64,000 nucleotides of DNA from Photobacterium halotolerans DSM 18316 (GCF_000425165.1 NZ_KE384321.1:192235-256234); one strand, 5' to 3'; positions 18,324 through 28,315 are shown, numbered from the stretch's first letter. The notes: generated by a model from the sequence alone, not told the origin. A program made the numbers and translations.

Positions 18324-18498
18324 ACTTTTAAAAAGCCATAATTTCAGATATTTAGCTTTGCGGGTAACGATTTCCGCTGCTATCTTATGAATGATTACAC
18401 CAAGAGTTAGTAAAATTAACCACACCAGTGTTGTGCCTCCCGGCAACCTCGTCCCAGTTGGGCATATATGCATTTTCTATACAGAAACGGATAACACG

Positions 18499-19521
18499 AT
18501 GCAAAAAACAGACAATCTGATCGGTGAATCTGAACCCTTCCTTGCTGCCCTGGATCATGCCTCCCGTCTGGCACCGCTTGAGCGTCCTTTACTGATTCTC
18601 GGTGAACGCGGGACAGGTAAAGAGCTGATTGCCCAGCGTATCCACTATTTATCAAAGCGCTGGGATCAGCCCCTGGTGTCGTTAAACTGTGCCGCACTGA
18701 GTGACGGCATCATAGACTCTGAGTTATTCGGCCATGAAGCCGGCTCCTTTACCGGCGCCAAAAGCCGCCATCAGGGCAGGTTCGAGCGGGCAGAAGGGGG
18801 CACGCTGTTTCTCGATGAGCTGGCCACCTCCCCGATGGGCATTCAGGAAAAACTGCTGCGTGTCATTGAATACGGGGAATACGAACGGGTGGGAGGAAGC
18901 AAAACCTGCCAGGCCAATGTCCGTTTGATTTGTGCCACCAATGCCGATTTGCCGGCGATGGCCGAAGCCGGCAAGTTCAGAGCGGATCTGTTAGACAGAC
19001 TCGCCTTCGATATCATACATCTGCCGCCGCTTCGTGAACGCCAGGAAGACATTATGCCACTGGCTGAATACTATGCGGTGCGCATGTGCCGGGAAATGGG
19101 CTTCGGCTACTTTGCCGGATTCAGCCCGCAGGCCCAGCGCACGTTACTGGCTTACCAATGGCCCGGCAACGTCAGAGAGCTGAAAAATACCGTAGAGCGT
19201 TCCGTGTTCCGCCAGTCAAATGAAGATCTGCCGATACAGGATATTGTGCTGGACCCGTTTCAGTCACCCTGGTCAGCTAATGGCTCTGATCAAGCAAACA
19301 GCGACTCTGAAAACAGTGCTCTGCCAGTTAATGACCAGCCTGTATTACCGCTCGATTTACGCCAGTATCAGACCGAACAGGAAGTGGCTTTGATCAATCA
19401 CGCCCTGGCACAAGCTAAGTACAACCAGCGAAAAGCCGCACAACTGTTGGGATTAAGCTACCATCAACTCAGAGGCTTACTGCGCAAACACAATATGGTG
19501 GGCAGTAATCAGGAAGAGTAG
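18499..19521 (+). CDS. pspF: PspF, sigma-54 enhancer-binding activator of the psp operon
   Basis: A 340-residue bacterial enhancer-binding protein made of a AAA+ domain and a C-terminal Fis-type HTH, without a receiver domain, as in E. coli PspF (325 aa). Walker A is GERGTGKE (35-42), Walker B LFLDELA, the arginine-finger region FRADLLDRLAFD, and the HTH QRKAAQLLGLSYHQLRGLL. The sigma-54 contact loop reads GSFTGA (82-87) instead of GAFTGA. The ATG at 18499 gives the canonical start; 36 upstream codons are rejected. It is divergent from pspA and likely self-limited by binding near its own promoter. A terminator lies at 19586. Confidence 0.94.
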   Translation: MQKTDNLIGESEPFLAALDHASRLAPLERPLLILGERGTGKELIAQRIHYLSKRWDQPLVSLNCAALSDGIIDSELFGHEAGSFTGAKSRHQGRFERAEGGTLFLDELATSPMGIQEKLLRVIEYGEYERVGGSKTCQANVRLICATNADLPAMAEAGKFRADLLDRLAFDIIHLPPLRERQEDIMPLAEYYAVRMCREMGFGYFAGFSPQAQRTLLAYQWPGNVRELKNTVERSVFRQSNEDLPIQDIVLDPFQSPWSANGSDQANSDSENSALPVNDQPVLPLDLRQYQTEQEVALINHALAQAKYNQRKAAQLLGLSYHQLRGLLRKHNMVGSNQEE

Positions 19522-19568
19522 AAAAAGGACATTCGGATAAAAACACACTGGATATTGAAGGAGATACC

Positions 19569-19628
19569 TTGGTGCTTGGCGCGGAAAGTGGTAAATTTAG
19601 CCACTTGTTTTTTCTCAACACCATTTAG
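19569..19628 (+). CDS. Possible 19-codon leader ORF before sapA
   Basis: A strong Shine-Dalgarno AAGGAG (19558-19563) is followed 5 nt later by TTG (19569) and in frame by GTG (19572). The frame stays open for 19 codons to a TAG at 19626-19628, 14 nt before sapA. The terminator hairpin at 19586-19606 lies inside the frame. The peptide is unremarkable. It may be a regulatory leader whose translation affects the hairpin, or a chance ribosome-site-like sequence. Confidence 0.25.
   Translation: MVLGAESGKFSHLFFLNTI
19586..19612 (+). terminator. Terminator between pspF and sapA
   Basis: AAGTGG (19586-19591) pairs with CCACTT (19601-19606) around a 9-nt loop that can itself pair AAATTT, followed by GTTTTTT. 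It would end pspF, or act as an attenuator for sapA if the sap promoter lies upstream. Confidence 0.72.
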
Positions 19629-19642
19629 ATAAGAGCGTTGTT

Positions 19643-21262
19643 ATGAACGCCTGTTTCCGATTGCTGCTCACCTGTGCCGGATTGCTGGGTTTGACGGCCT
19701 GTTCACAGCCACAACACGATAGCACCATACGTCAGTGGGGGTTTATTTATTGTGGTCAGGACACCCCCTGGACCTTTAACCCGCAGCTCACTGATGGCGG
19801 ACATACTGCAGACAGTCTGGCCGCTCAGGTTTTTGACCGTTTACTCCAGCTTGATCCTATCAGCCACTTGCCACAACCTGCGCTTGCCCGCAGTTGGAGT
19901 GTCAGTGAGGACGGGCTTGAATACACGTTCAGCCTCAGAAAAGATGTGCGTTTTCAGCAGACCGCAAATTTCACACCCACAAGGCACTTTAATGCCGAAG
20001 ACGTGGTATTCAGTTTTAAGCGGATAATCGATCCCAGGCACCCTTATCATTCTGTCTCTGGCGGCCATTATCCCTGGTTTGAAAGCCAATCGTTCGGCCA
20101 GCTGATTGCTAGCATTGATAGTGTTGACTCCAGTACGGTGACGTTTACCCTGACCCGGCCTGACAATGCCTTTTTGTCGACCCTGTCGAGTTCGTATGCA
20201 GCCATTCATTCGGCAGAATATGCTGATCAGCTGCTGCGTGAAGGCCATCCCGATTACATTGATACCAAACCGGTCGGCACCGGTCCTTTCTATCTTGATG
20301 AATATCATCCCCATGATTTAATCCGGCTGAAGCGCCATTCTTTTTACTGGCGTGGCGCACCTTTTATGAACCAGGTGGTGTTTGATATTTCTTCCCGCGG
20401 TACCGGATCCCTGGCCAAGCTGCTCAATCATGAGTGTGATGTGCTCTCCTCGCCGGTTGCCAGTCAGTTACCTGTGATTAAAAATAACCCGGACTTCGAA
20501 CTGATTGCCCAGACAGCCATGAACGTTGCTTTTCTGGCCATCAATAATAATATTCCCGCTTTGCAGGATGTTCGGGTACGTCAGGCGCTCAATCTGGCCA
20601 TTAACCGTGAAAACCTGCTCGATTCTGTCTATTACGGCACGGGCACCAAGGCCAAAACATTGCTGCCGCCCATGTCCTGGGCACATGATGACCATCTGGC
20701 AGACCTCAATTATGACCCGGACGCCGCCATAGCACTGCTGAAAGAGGCAGGCTACAGCAATAATCTGCACCTGATCCTTGCCGTTCCCATGGAACCCAGG
20801 CCTTACAACCCCAGCCCGCGCAAAACGGCCGAGTTAATCCAGGCTGACTTACGGGCTGTGGGGGTTGATGTCACCTTACTGTTACAGGACAGACCGCTCC
20901 GGCCAGGTTCGGTGGCCCAGAAAGGCATAGATCTGACGCTGACCGGCTGGGTGGCGGATAATGGCGATCCGGATAACTTCCTGCGCCCGCTGCTGTCGTG
21001 CAGCGCCAAACAGGCTGGCCTGAATGTCGCTAACTGGTGCAACCTGCAGTTTGATAACCTGCTGGAACTGGCGTCACGCACCACTAAGCTGGATCAGCGC
21101 ATGGACTACTACCAATACGCTCAGGAAATATTGCGCGATGAAGTACCGGTTATTCCGCTGGCACACGGTATCCATTATCAGATCCACCATAAATCTCTGC
21201 ACGGGCTGCATCTGAGTCCGTTCGGTACTCGCTCATTCTCTAATGTGTACCGGAGCGAATAA
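19643..21262 (+). CDS. sapA: SapA periplasmic peptide-binding lipoprotein
   Basis: A 539-residue solute-binding protein of the DppA/OppA class (SBP_bac_5). The N-terminus is a lipoprotein signal ending in the lipobox LTAC (Cys20), so it is predicted to be membrane-anchored. The core includes VFDRLLQLDP, LARSWSVSEDGLEYTFSLRK, FNAEDVVFSFKRI and KPVGTGPFYLDEYHPHDLIRL. SapA binds cationic antimicrobial peptides or other small ligands and hands them to SapBC. It starts the sapABCDF operon; sapB begins 3 nt after its stop. Confidence 0.93.
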   Translation: MNACFRLLLTCAGLLGLTACSQPQHDSTIRQWGFIYCGQDTPWTFNPQLTDGGHTADSLAAQVFDRLLQLDPISHLPQPALARSWSVSEDGLEYTFSLRKDVRFQQTANFTPTRHFNAEDVVFSFKRIIDPRHPYHSVSGGHYPWFESQSFGQLIASIDSVDSSTVTFTLTRPDNAFLSTLSSSYAAIHSAEYADQLLREGHPDYIDTKPVGTGPFYLDEYHPHDLIRLKRHSFYWRGAPFMNQVVFDISSRGTGSLAKLLNHECDVLSSPVASQLPVIKNNPDFELIAQTAMNVAFLAINNNIPALQDVRVRQALNLAINRENLLDSVYYGTGTKAKTLLPPMSWAHDDHLADLNYDPDAAIALLKEAGYSNNLHLILAVPMEPRPYNPSPRKTAELIQADLRAVGVDVTLLLQDRPLRPGSVAQKGIDLTLTGWVADNGDPDNFLRPLLSCSAKQAGLNVANWCNLQFDNLLELASRTTKLDQRMDYYQYAQEILRDEVPVIPLAHGIHYQIHHKSLHGLHLSPFGTRSFSNVYRSE

Positions 21263-21265
21263 CTG

Positions 21266-22228
21266 ATGTTTATCTATACCATTCGCCGATTGAATCTGTT
21301 TCTGATCACCCTGTTCATACTCACCCTGATCGGCTACAGCATTTTACGTATTGAGCCGTCCAGCTACTGGAATCTTCACGAATTTTGGCCCGGCTGGCTG
21401 CTGTATCTTGATAACCTGATGGTGGGTAACCTCGGGCTGAATCAGGAGGGGCAACCTATTCTGTCAGAAATTCTCCAGGTGTTCCCTGCCACCCTGGAGC
21501 TGTGTTTTTTCGCCTTTATTCTGTCACTGATTGTTGGCATCCCGCTTGGCACCCTGGCTGGGGTCAAACGTGGCCGCTGGGTAGATACCTGCATTTCATC
21601 CCTGACACTGGTGGGTTATTCCCTGCCGCTATTCTGGCTGGCCATGCTGTTTATTATGCTGTTTTCACTCAAGCTGGGCTGGCTGCCTGTTGCCGGGCGC
21701 TATAACTTGCTCTACCAGATTGACTCAGTGACAGGTTTTGCCCTGATCGATGTGCTTTTGTCTGACATGAGCTACCGTTCAGCCGCCCTGATCGATGTCA
21801 TCCGGCATCTGGTATTGCCGACATTAGTGCTGGCCATAGCGCCAACAACCGAAGTGATACGTCTGACCCGTGCTTCTGTTGCCGACGTCATGCAGCAAAA
21901 CTTCATTAAAGTTGCGCAAACCAAAGGGCTGTCGATGTGGGAGATCATCATCCGGCATGCCCTGAAAAATGCCATTCCGCCCATTATCCCCAAACTGGGG
22001 ATGCAGTTTTCGACCATGATGACCTTTGCTATGTTAACTGAGTCTATTTTCAACTGGCCCGGCATAGGTCGCTGGTTACTGGACGCCATTGCCACACAAA
22101 GCTATGTGGCCATTCAGGCCGGTGTGATTACTGTTGGTGGATTCATTCTGTTTGCGAACATTCTTTCTGACCTGGCGGGTGCCATGGTGAACCCACTGAC
22201 CCGTAAGGAATGGTATGCCATCAAATAA
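21266..22228 (+). CDS. sapB: SapB ABC transporter permease
   Basis: A 320-residue inner-membrane permease of the DppB/OppB type. It has an N-terminal transmembrane helix (LFLITLFILTLIGYSILRI), a periplasmic loop, and a five-helix binding-protein-dependent transport core with the EAA-type motif VADVMQQNFIKVAQTKGLS preceding ALKNAIPPIIPKLG. The periplasmic loop around residues 28-70 is short, as in SapB. It is translated 3 nt after sapA and overlaps sapC by 14 nt. In E. coli SapBCDF has also been reported to export putrescine. Confidence 0.93.
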   Translation: MFIYTIRRLNLFLITLFILTLIGYSILRIEPSSYWNLHEFWPGWLLYLDNLMVGNLGLNQEGQPILSEILQVFPATLELCFFAFILSLIVGIPLGTLAGVKRGRWVDTCISSLTLVGYSLPLFWLAMLFIMLFSLKLGWLPVAGRYNLLYQIDSVTGFALIDVLLSDMSYRSAALIDVIRHLVLPTLVLAIAPTTEVIRLTRASVADVMQQNFIKVAQTKGLSMWEIIIRHALKNAIPPIIPKLGMQFSTMMTFAMLTESIFNWPGIGRWLLDAIATQSYVAIQAGVITVGGFILFANILSDLAGAMVNPLTRKEWYAIK

Positions 22229-23102
22229 TATTTATCAGGAACATAAGATTCCGACGCAATGGGAACGGGCCTGGCAAAATTATCAGGCCAATTCACTGGC
22301 AGTGTTTGGATTGTGGTGCCTTGGTTTTCTGCTGCTGATAACGATCTTTGCCCCGCTAATGGTTGCCTACGGCCCGGGTGAGCAAGTGGGCGAGTTTCTG
22401 ATGCCCCCCTCCTGGGACGCCAGCGGCCATGTGGAATTTTTCTTCGGCACCGATGATCTGGGCCGCGATCTCTTCACCCGAATTCTGCTGGGAAGCCAGC
22501 TGACCTTTGGCTACGCGCTGCTCGTGGCACTGGCTTCGGCGATCCTGGGCATAGTCATCGGCGTACTGGCAGGTATGACCCGCGGGCTCAAATCCAGTAT
22601 CCTTAACCACGTACTTGATACTGTGTTGTCGATACCGTCGCTGCTGCTGGCCATTATCATCATTGCCTACATGGGTACCGGCATGACCAGCATTCTGCTG
22701 GCGATCTGGCTGGCGCTGATCCCGCGTTTTATCCGCGCAATTTACTCTGCTGTCCACGACGAGATGGAAAAAGAGTACATCATTGCAGCGCGGTTAGACG
22801 GTGCGAACAGTTTCTATCTGCTGTACTACTCTATTTTGCCGAATATTCAGCCCGTTATTATCAGTGAACTGACCCGGGCGATCTCTATCGCCATGATAGA
22901 TATCGCGGCGCTGGGCTTTCTGGGGCTGGGCGCGCAGTCCCCATCACCGGAATGGGGTGCCATGCTGGGTGATTCCATCGAATTAATCTATTTAGCGCCC
23001 TGGACAGTGACCCTGCCCGGTCTGGCCATCACCTTCAGCATCTTAGTGGTAAACTTAGTAGGAGAAGGTCTCCGTCAGGCAATTAATGCAGGAGTCGACT
23101 GA
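22215..23102 (+). CDS. sapC: SapC ABC transporter permease
   Basis: A 295-residue permease of the DppC/OppC type, partner of SapB. The N-terminal segment [28 protein letters not shown] is the first transmembrane helix; [26 protein letters not shown] and the EAA loop [24 protein letters not shown] are family signatures. The C-terminal [17 protein letters not shown] is typical. The ATG at 22215 lies within the end of sapB (14-nt overlap), and its stop shares one base with the sapD start (TGATG), indicating coupled translation. Confidence 0.93.
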   Translation: MPSNNIYQEHKIPTQWERAWQNYQANSLAVFGLWCLGFLLLITIFAPLMVAYGPGEQVGEFLMPPSWDASGHVEFFFGTDDLGRDLFTRILLGSQLTFGYALLVALASAILGIVIGVLAGMTRGLKSSILNHVLDTVLSIPSLLLAIIIIAYMGTGMTSILLAIWLALIPRFIRAIYSAVHDEMEKEYIIAARLDGANSFYLLYYSILPNIQPVIISELTRAISIAMIDIAALGFLGLGAQSPSPEWGAMLGDSIELIYLAPWTVTLPGLAITFSILVVNLVGEGLRQAINAGVD

Positions 23103-24100
23103 TGCCACTGCTCGATATACGAAACCTCACCATTGAAATTGAAACGCCTCAGGGCATGGTCAAAGCCGTTGAGCGCATGAGCCTGACGCTGAACGAAGGT
23201 GAGATACGCGGACTGGTTGGCGAGTCGGGGTCAGGTAAGAGCCTGGTCGCGAAGGCCATCGCCGGTGTCACTAAAGACAACTGGCGGGTCAGTGCCGACC
23301 GCTTACGCCTTGGCGATATTGATCTCCAGGCACTGTCGCCGCGCGAACGCCGCAAAGTGGTGGGCCGCGAAATTGCGATGATCTTTCAGGAACCTTCTTC
23401 CTGTCTTGACCCCTCTGAGCATGTGGGTCAGCAATTGGAAGAAGCCATTCCGCGCAGCTCTTTCAATGGCACCTTCTGGCAGCGCTTCCACTGGCGCCAG
23501 AAACAGGCAATAGCCCTGCTGCACAAAGTCGGCATAAAAGATCATAAACGTGTCATGCACAGTTATCCCTATCAGCTGACTGACGGTGAATGTCAGAAGA
23601 TCATGATAGCGATGGCCATTGCCAACCGGCCACGGTTATTGATTGCCGATGAACCCACCAACGATCTGGACCCCATTACACAGGCGCAGATTTTCCGCTT
23701 GCTGAGCCGGATGAACCAGCTCAATAACACGACCATACTGCTGGTCAGCCACGATCTGACCACTGTCACCCAGTGGGCCGACCGCATCACAGTGATGTAC
23801 TGCGGTCAGGCGGTTGAATCCGGCAGCCGTAAACAGTTACTGACCACGCCACACCACCCTTATACAGTTGCCCTGCTGCAGGCCATGCCGGATTTCAGCC
23901 AGGATATTCCGCATAAGAGCAAACTCACCACGCTGCCCGGCTCTATCCCGCCGTTGCAGCATTTGCCTATCGGCTGCCGGCTGGGGCCGCGCTGTCCCTA
24001 TGCACAACGTAAGTGTGTGGAAATCCCTAAACGTAAGAAAGTCAAAAACCATAAATACAGCTGCCATTTCCCGCTGAATATGCCGGAGCCAAAATCATGA
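23102..24100 (+). CDS. sapD: SapD ABC transporter ATP-binding protein
   Basis: A 332-residue ATPase of the OppD/DppD class. Walker A is GESGSGKS (40-47), the Q-loop [12 protein letters not shown], Walker [14 protein letters not shown] and the switch histidine LLVSHDL. The ABC signature is degenerate, LTDGECQK rather than LSGGQ, exactly as in enteric SapD. The C-terminal oligopeptide-transporter domain has cysteines in [15 protein letters not shown] and CHFPLNM, which could bind an iron-sulfur cluster or metal. SapD also provides ATP dependence to Trk potassium uptake in E. coli. It overlaps sapF by 4 nt. Confidence 0.94.
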   Translation: MPLLDIRNLTIEIETPQGMVKAVERMSLTLNEGEIRGLVGESGSGKSLVAKAIAGVTKDNWRVSADRLRLGDIDLQALSPRERRKVVGREIAMIFQEPSSCLDPSEHVGQQLEEAIPRSSFNGTFWQRFHWRQKQAIALLHKVGIKDHKRVMHSYPYQLTDGECQKIMIAMAIANRPRLLIADEPTNDLDPITQAQIFRLLSRMNQLNNTTILLVSHDLTTVTQWADRITVMYCGQAVESGSRKQLLTTPHHPYTVALLQAMPDFSQDIPHKSKLTTLPGSIPPLQHLPIGCRLGPRCPYAQRKCVEIPKRKKVKNHKYSCHFPLNMPEPKS

Positions 24101-24921
24101 GTGCCCTGTTGGAAGTGACCGACCTGAGAAAAGAATACCACCACCGCTCCGGCTTTTTTCGCCGCCGCAGCACTGAAGCCGTCAAACCGGTATCTTTTAA
24201 CCTCGAGGTAGGTGAAACCCTGGCGCTGATCGGAGAGAACGGCTCAGGTAAATCGACGCTGGCTAAGATGCTGGCTGGTGTTGTCGATCCCTCGGGCGGT
24301 GAAATCAGGGTTAACGACGAACCATTGGCTTTTGAGGATTACAAAACCCGCTGCAAGCTGATTCGCATGATATTTCAGGATCCGAATACCTCGCTGAATC
24401 CAAGGATTCAGATTGGTCAGATTCTGGAAGGGCCGCTGAAACGTAATACCAGCATGACGCCGCAGGAGCGTGAGAACCGGATCAAGGCCACTTTGCTGCG
24501 CGTCGGTTTGCTGCCGGAACATGCCTATTTCTACCCGCAAATGCTGGCAACAGGCCAGAAACAGCGGGTATCACTGGCTCGCGCGCTGATTCTGCAGCCT
24601 TGTATTATCGTGGCCGATGAAGCGCTTAATGGACTGGACATGTCGGTACGCTCTCAGATCATCAACCTGCTACTCGATCTCCAGCAGGAAATGGGGCTGT
24701 CGTACATCTATGTTTCTCAGCATATGGGCGTGATCAAGCATTTCAGCGATAAGCTGATGGTGATGCAAAAAGGAGAAGTGGTGGAACAAGGCGCAACTCA
24801 AGATGTGTTCAGTGCGCCACAGCATCCTTTGACTCAGAAACTGCTGGACAGTCACTTTACGGCGCCGTCGCACGACCGCAGCACCCGGACCAGCAGCCGC
24901 TCGGCGAAAATTCACGTTTAA
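24097..24921 (+). CDS. sapF: SapF ABC transporter ATP-binding protein
   Basis: A 274-residue ATPase pairing with SapD. Walker A is GENGSGKST (46-54), the Q-loop [12 protein letters not shown], Walker [13 protein letters not shown] and the switch histidine YVSQHMG. The signature is MLATGQKQR, which corresponds to the atypical MLAPGQKQR of E. coli SapF. It ends the sap operon, and its last 4 nt overlap the convergent MgtC-like gene. No intrinsic terminator is visible directly after it. Confidence 0.94.
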   Translation: MSALLEVTDLRKEYHHRSGFFRRRSTEAVKPVSFNLEVGETLALIGENGSGKSTLAKMLAGVVDPSGGEIRVNDEPLAFEDYKTRCKLIRMIFQDPNTSLNPRIQIGQILEGPLKRNTSMTPQERENRIKATLLRVGLLPEHAYFYPQMLATGQKQRVSLARALILQPCIIVADEALNGLDMSVRSQIINLLLDLQQEMGLSYIYVSQHMGVIKHFSDKLMVMQKGEVVEQGATQDVFSAPQHPLTQKLLDSHFTAPSHDRSTRTSSRSAKIHV

Positions 24922-26189
24922 CTGAGAACCAGCCAGGCCCATACCGCCACCGCACACAGTGATACCGCCACAGGCAGCACCACGTTGCGGGCCAACGTCC
25001 GGCTGCCGGCGAAACAGGCCATCAGCATCTTCACCAGGCTGTTTACACTAGCGGCAAGGACAATAGCGAACCCCGCGGTCTGGATGCTGAGCTGGCTTTG
25101 ACTTTGGCGGCCAAGGGCCAGCGTGATGGCATCAACATCCGTTATCCCTGATACTGCCGACAGCACATACGTACCCGTATCACCAAACCACTCCTGCAGC
25201 GCCTGGGCCAGAACAACAATCACCAGCAACACGGCACCAAAAGCTAAGGCGGAAGGTAAGGCAAGAGGACTACGTTTGACCTGAGGTGCCCGATACCCTT
25301 CCATCGGGTTTCTCAACCAGAGCCAAATGGCCGGAAGATAAAAACACGCCATCATGACCAGCATAGGAACGGCAACAATCGTCACCAGTCTGGCGTTAAT
25401 CACTGAACAGAGAAAAATGATACGCGGAAACATGGTACCGCAACTGATGAGGATCCCGCTTGCCAGCAGGGGGGACAGCGCCGTTTCCTGCTTAGATAAA
25501 TTCGAGAACTGCAGCGTCAGGGCGGTTGAGGAACTCAGTCCGGCAAATAAACTGGTAAATAAAATCCCTTTCCGCGGGCCGCCGATTCTGATGGCAAAAT
25601 AGCCTACGAATGAAATGGCCGCAATCAACACTACCAGCCACCATATTTCAAACGGATTAATGGCTTTCCAGGGACCAAAGCCTTCATTTGGCAACAGCGG
25701 CAGCAAGACAACCGATATCAGCAACAACCTGAGGGCGGCATCCAGTTCATACTCCTGCACCTTGGCAATCGCGGCGTGGAGCTCTTCTTTCATATCCAGA
25801 ATAATCGCCGTGACGACAGCAGCCGAGACTGCGACAACAGGCTGACCACTTACCGCCAGACAACCCAGCAGAAAAGTCAGCAAAATACCAATTAAGCCAG
25901 TAATGCTCAGATTGACAGCTAAACGCTGACTGGACAGATAAGCGATGGTGATCACCGCGCTTAAGGCCACCAGGGCAAACCCCAGAATAACTGCCGAATA
26001 AATATCCGCCAGCAGGCCAATCAGCCCTCCCAGCAAGCCGACCAGTGAGTAGGTCCGAATGCCGGCAACACGCTGCCCATCTTGTTGATTACGGGTTACC
26101 CAGCCACGCTGCAAGCCAACGATTGCCCCTAACAATACGGCAATCCCTAACCGCCAGAGTGGAGATTGCCAATCCAGCACATGCTCCAT
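24918..26189 (-). CDS. MgtC family membrane protein with DUF4010 C-terminus
   Basis: A 423-residue polytopic inner-membrane protein. The N-terminal third is an MgtC-like domain (LLGAIVGLQRGWVTR, RVAGIRTYSLVGLLGGLIG, with the arginine and acidic/GxxG pattern of that family). The remainder is a DUF4010 domain with eight or more helices (KGILFTSLFAGLSSSTALTL, VLSAVSGITDVDAITLAL). Proteins of this arrangement are widespread and uncharacterised; metal or ion transport is a guess. It is transcribed toward sapF and overlaps its 3' end by 4 nt. It is not related to the Sap permease despite the historical MgtC/SapB label. Confidence 0.85.
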   Translation of the reverse strand: MEHVLDWQSPLWRLGIAVLLGAIVGLQRGWVTRNQQDGQRVAGIRTYSLVGLLGGLIGLLADIYSAVILGFALVALSAVITIAYLSSQRLAVNLSITGLIGILLTFLLGCLAVSGQPVVAVSAAVVTAIILDMKEELHAAIAKVQEYELDAALRLLLISVVLLPLLPNEGFGPWKAINPFEIWWLVVLIAAISFVGYFAIRIGGPRKGILFTSLFAGLSSSTALTLQFSNLSKQETALSPLLASGILISCGTMFPRIIFLCSVINARLVTIVAVPMLVMMACFYLPAIWLWLRNPMEGYRAPQVKRSPLALPSALAFGAVLLVIVVLAQALQEWFGDTGTYVLSAVSGITDVDAITLALGRQSQSQLSIQTAGFAIVLAASVNSLVKMLMACFAGSRTLARNVVLPVAVSLCAVAVWAWLVLS

Positions 26190-26252
26190 ACGGCTTTATC
26201 ATCTTGTTGTTCTTACAAGTAAAAGTGTAAGAAACATCTTGGCAAAGTGCTG

Positions 26253-26282
26253 AAAAAAATCACCCCGCCGCAGCGGGGATGA
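26253..26282 (-). terminator. Rho-independent terminator of pyrF
   Basis: The minus strand forms a GC-rich stem, CCCCGC/GCGGGG core (26263-26278 on plus), ending in a seven-T run (A-run 26253-26259). It lies 58 nt past the pyrF stop. Confidence 0.82.
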
Positions 26283-26340
26283 CACAAAAAACAGAACTCC
26301 CCCCGCCAAGTGAAGGCAGAGGCAGCATATGAAGAGGAAA

Positions 26341-27039
26341 TTACGCCAGAAGAGAGCGGTTGATCTCGGCCAGCACTGCTGCCGGATCGTCAGCCTGAGT
26401 GATAGGACGACCAATAACCAGATAATCTGACCCTGCTTTCACCGCTTCTGCAGGGGTCATCACACGGCGCTGATCACCCGCGGCACTGCCGGCAGGGCGA
26501 ATTCCCGGCGTCACCAGCTTAAATTCAGCACCCAGATTGGCCTTCAGCAGGCTGGCTTCCTGCGCTGAACATACCACGCCATCCAGCCCACTGTTCTTGG
26601 TCAGAGTCGCAAGATTCAGTACGTGTTGTTCTGGTGAGCAGGAGATCCCCACCCCGGCCAAATCCTGCGCTTCCATGCTGGTCAGCACAGTGACGGCAAT
26701 CAACAGCGGTCTGTCTTTACCATAAGGTTCCAGGATCTCACGAGAAGCGCTCATCATGCGCTCACCACCACTGGCGTGTACATTCACCATCCATACCCCC
26801 AGTTCGGCCGCCGCTTTCACCGCGCGGGAGCAGGTATTTGGGATATCGTGAAACTTAAGATCCAAAAAGACGGAATGGCCTTTGTCGTGTAGCTTACGCA
26901 CAAAGTCCGGCCCAAACAGAGTAAACATTTCTTTGCCTACTTTCAGTCGGCAACTGCCTGGCTCAATGCGATCAACAAACGCCAGTGCCGCATCCTGAGT
27001 GGGATAATCCAGTGCCACAATCACTTTTGGGTCTAACAT
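26341..27039 (-). CDS. pyrF: Orotidine 5'-phosphate decarboxylase
   Basis: A 232-residue enzyme for the last step of de novo UMP synthesis, decarboxylating OMP. The active-site signature [12 protein letters not shown] is intact with the Asp-Lys-x-x-Asp catalytic network; VALDYP near the start, NVHASGG, VTVLTSM and [10 protein letters not shown] (phosphate-binding) and [10 protein letters not shown] follow in the normal order. The ATG at 27039 is preceded by AGGAGAGA; 19 upstream codons are excluded. It follows lapB by 100 nt on the same strand, the same neighbourhood as in E. coli (lapA-lapB-pyrF). Confidence 0.96.
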   Translation of the reverse strand: MLDPKVIVALDYPTQDAALAFVDRIEPGSCRLKVGKEMFTLFGPDFVRKLHDKGHSVFLDLKFHDIPNTCSRAVKAAAELGVWMVNVHASGGERMMSASREILEPYGKDRPLLIAVTVLTSMEAQDLAGVGISCSPEQHVLNLATLTKNSGLDGVVCSAQEASLLKANLGAEFKLVTPGIRPAGSAAGDQRRVMTPAEAVKAGSDYLVIGRPITQADDPAAVLAEINRSLLA

Positions 27040-27138
27040 TCTCTCTCCTAGACTTCTGTTCTGTATTGCTATATTCAAAAGAAAGGGCCAGCACACACGG
27101 TGATCAGCCCTTTCAAATTTACATTCTCTTTGTCGCCA

Positions 27139-28308
27139 TTACTCCCCATCCAGTCCTCGAATGGGTTTCACTGCCCCCCACCCTTTGCAGGACGGGCATT
27201 GCCAGTAAAGTGAATGACTTTCAAAACCGCACTTACCGCAACGATAGTGTGGTTTCATTTTCAACTGTTCGCCGACCAGGCTACGCAATGTGGTCAAACT
27301 GTCCTTGGCGCGGCCTTCTTCTGCTTCATCAAGATGATAATCCATCAGCTGATAAAAGCCTTTCATCGTCGGGTTCTGCAGCAGCTGCCGAGTCATGAAA
27401 GTCTGCGCCATGATAGCGCCCTCATGACGGGCGATTTCGTCGGCAAGCATCAATTCAGCGGTCGCTCCGGCATGGTTGTCTACACAGTGGTGAAGATACT
27501 TTATCCAGCCTTCCTCATTGTGAGTGGCTTCATAGCATTCCAACAGCATAGGCAGGGTTTCACTGATGTAGTCCACATCCTGCTCGGCGACTTTTTCCAG
27601 GTGCTGCGCTGCGGATTTATAATTTTTTTCAGCGATAAGAATCCGGGCGGTACTGATGGAGGCCCGTACACAGTGTTTGTCGGCAGACAGGGCTTTCTTC
27701 AGCAGCTGCTTGGCTTTTTCTGCATTATGCGCGCTCAGCTCCAGCATGGCCAGCTCACACCAGAAATGTGCGATATCATGCCTGAGCTTATTTTTACCCA
27801 TCTTGACCAGCTGGCTGGCCATTTCGATCGCGTTATCCCATTCCCGGGTTTGCTGATAAATTGTCAGTAACTGTTGCAACGCCCCTTCTCTGTGATCAGG
27901 CTCGTCCAGCAACTGCTCAAAGATTTTTTCTGCGCGATCGAAGAACCCGGCGGCCATATAGTCTTTGGCCAATTGTTGCAATGCCAGGTTGCGTTGGTCA
28001 ATAGTCAGGTTCGGGCGGGCAATCAGGTTCTGGTGAATACGGATGGCACGATCAACTTCACCCCGGCTACGGAACAGGTTCCCCAGGGCAAGGTGAGTAT
28101 CTATCGTTTCACTGTCAACCTGTAATAGTTCAATAAACAGATCGACAGCTTTATCAGACTGATCAGAGAGCAGCAGGTTCAGGCCTGTCACATATTGGCG
28201 TGACAGGTGATGAGACTTTTCCTGCCGCTTATTACTCGCGCTTCTGTTACCCATGTACCAGCCATATGCTGCGGCAATAGGAAGTAACAGAAACAACAGC
28301 TCTAGCAT
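27139..28308 (-). CDS. lapB: LapB (YciM), LPS assembly regulatory TPR protein
   Basis: A 389-residue membrane-anchored protein. An N-terminal transmembrane helix (LELLFLLLPIAAAYGWYMG) is followed by about nine tetratricopeptide repeats (35-345) and a C-terminal rubredoxin-like metal site, CGKCGF (Cys357, 360) and CPSCKGW (Cys371, 374). LapB promotes FtsH-dependent degradation of LpxC, balancing LPS and phospholipid synthesis. It sits 7 nt after lapA in a lapA-lapB pair, with pyrF next. Length equals that of E. coli LapB (389 aa). Confidence 0.95.
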   Translation of the reverse strand: MLELLFLLLPIAAAYGWYMGNRSASNKRQEKSHHLSRQYVTGLNLLLSDQSDKAVDLFIELLQVDSETIDTHLALGNLFRSRGEVDRAIRIHQNLIARPNLTIDQRNLALQQLAKDYMAAGFFDRAEKIFEQLLDEPDHREGALQQLLTIYQQTREWDNAIEMASQLVKMGKNKLRHDIAHFWCELAMLELSAHNAEKAKQLLKKALSADKHCVRASISTARILIAEKNYKSAAQHLEKVAEQDVDYISETLPMLLECYEATHNEEGWIKYLHHCVDNHAGATAELMLADEIARHEGAIMAQTFMTRQLLQNPTMKGFYQLMDYHLDEAEEGRAKDSLTTLRSLVGEQLKMKPHYRCGKCGFESHSLYWQCPSCKGWGAVKPIRGLDGE

Positions 28309-28315
28309 GAAGTGA

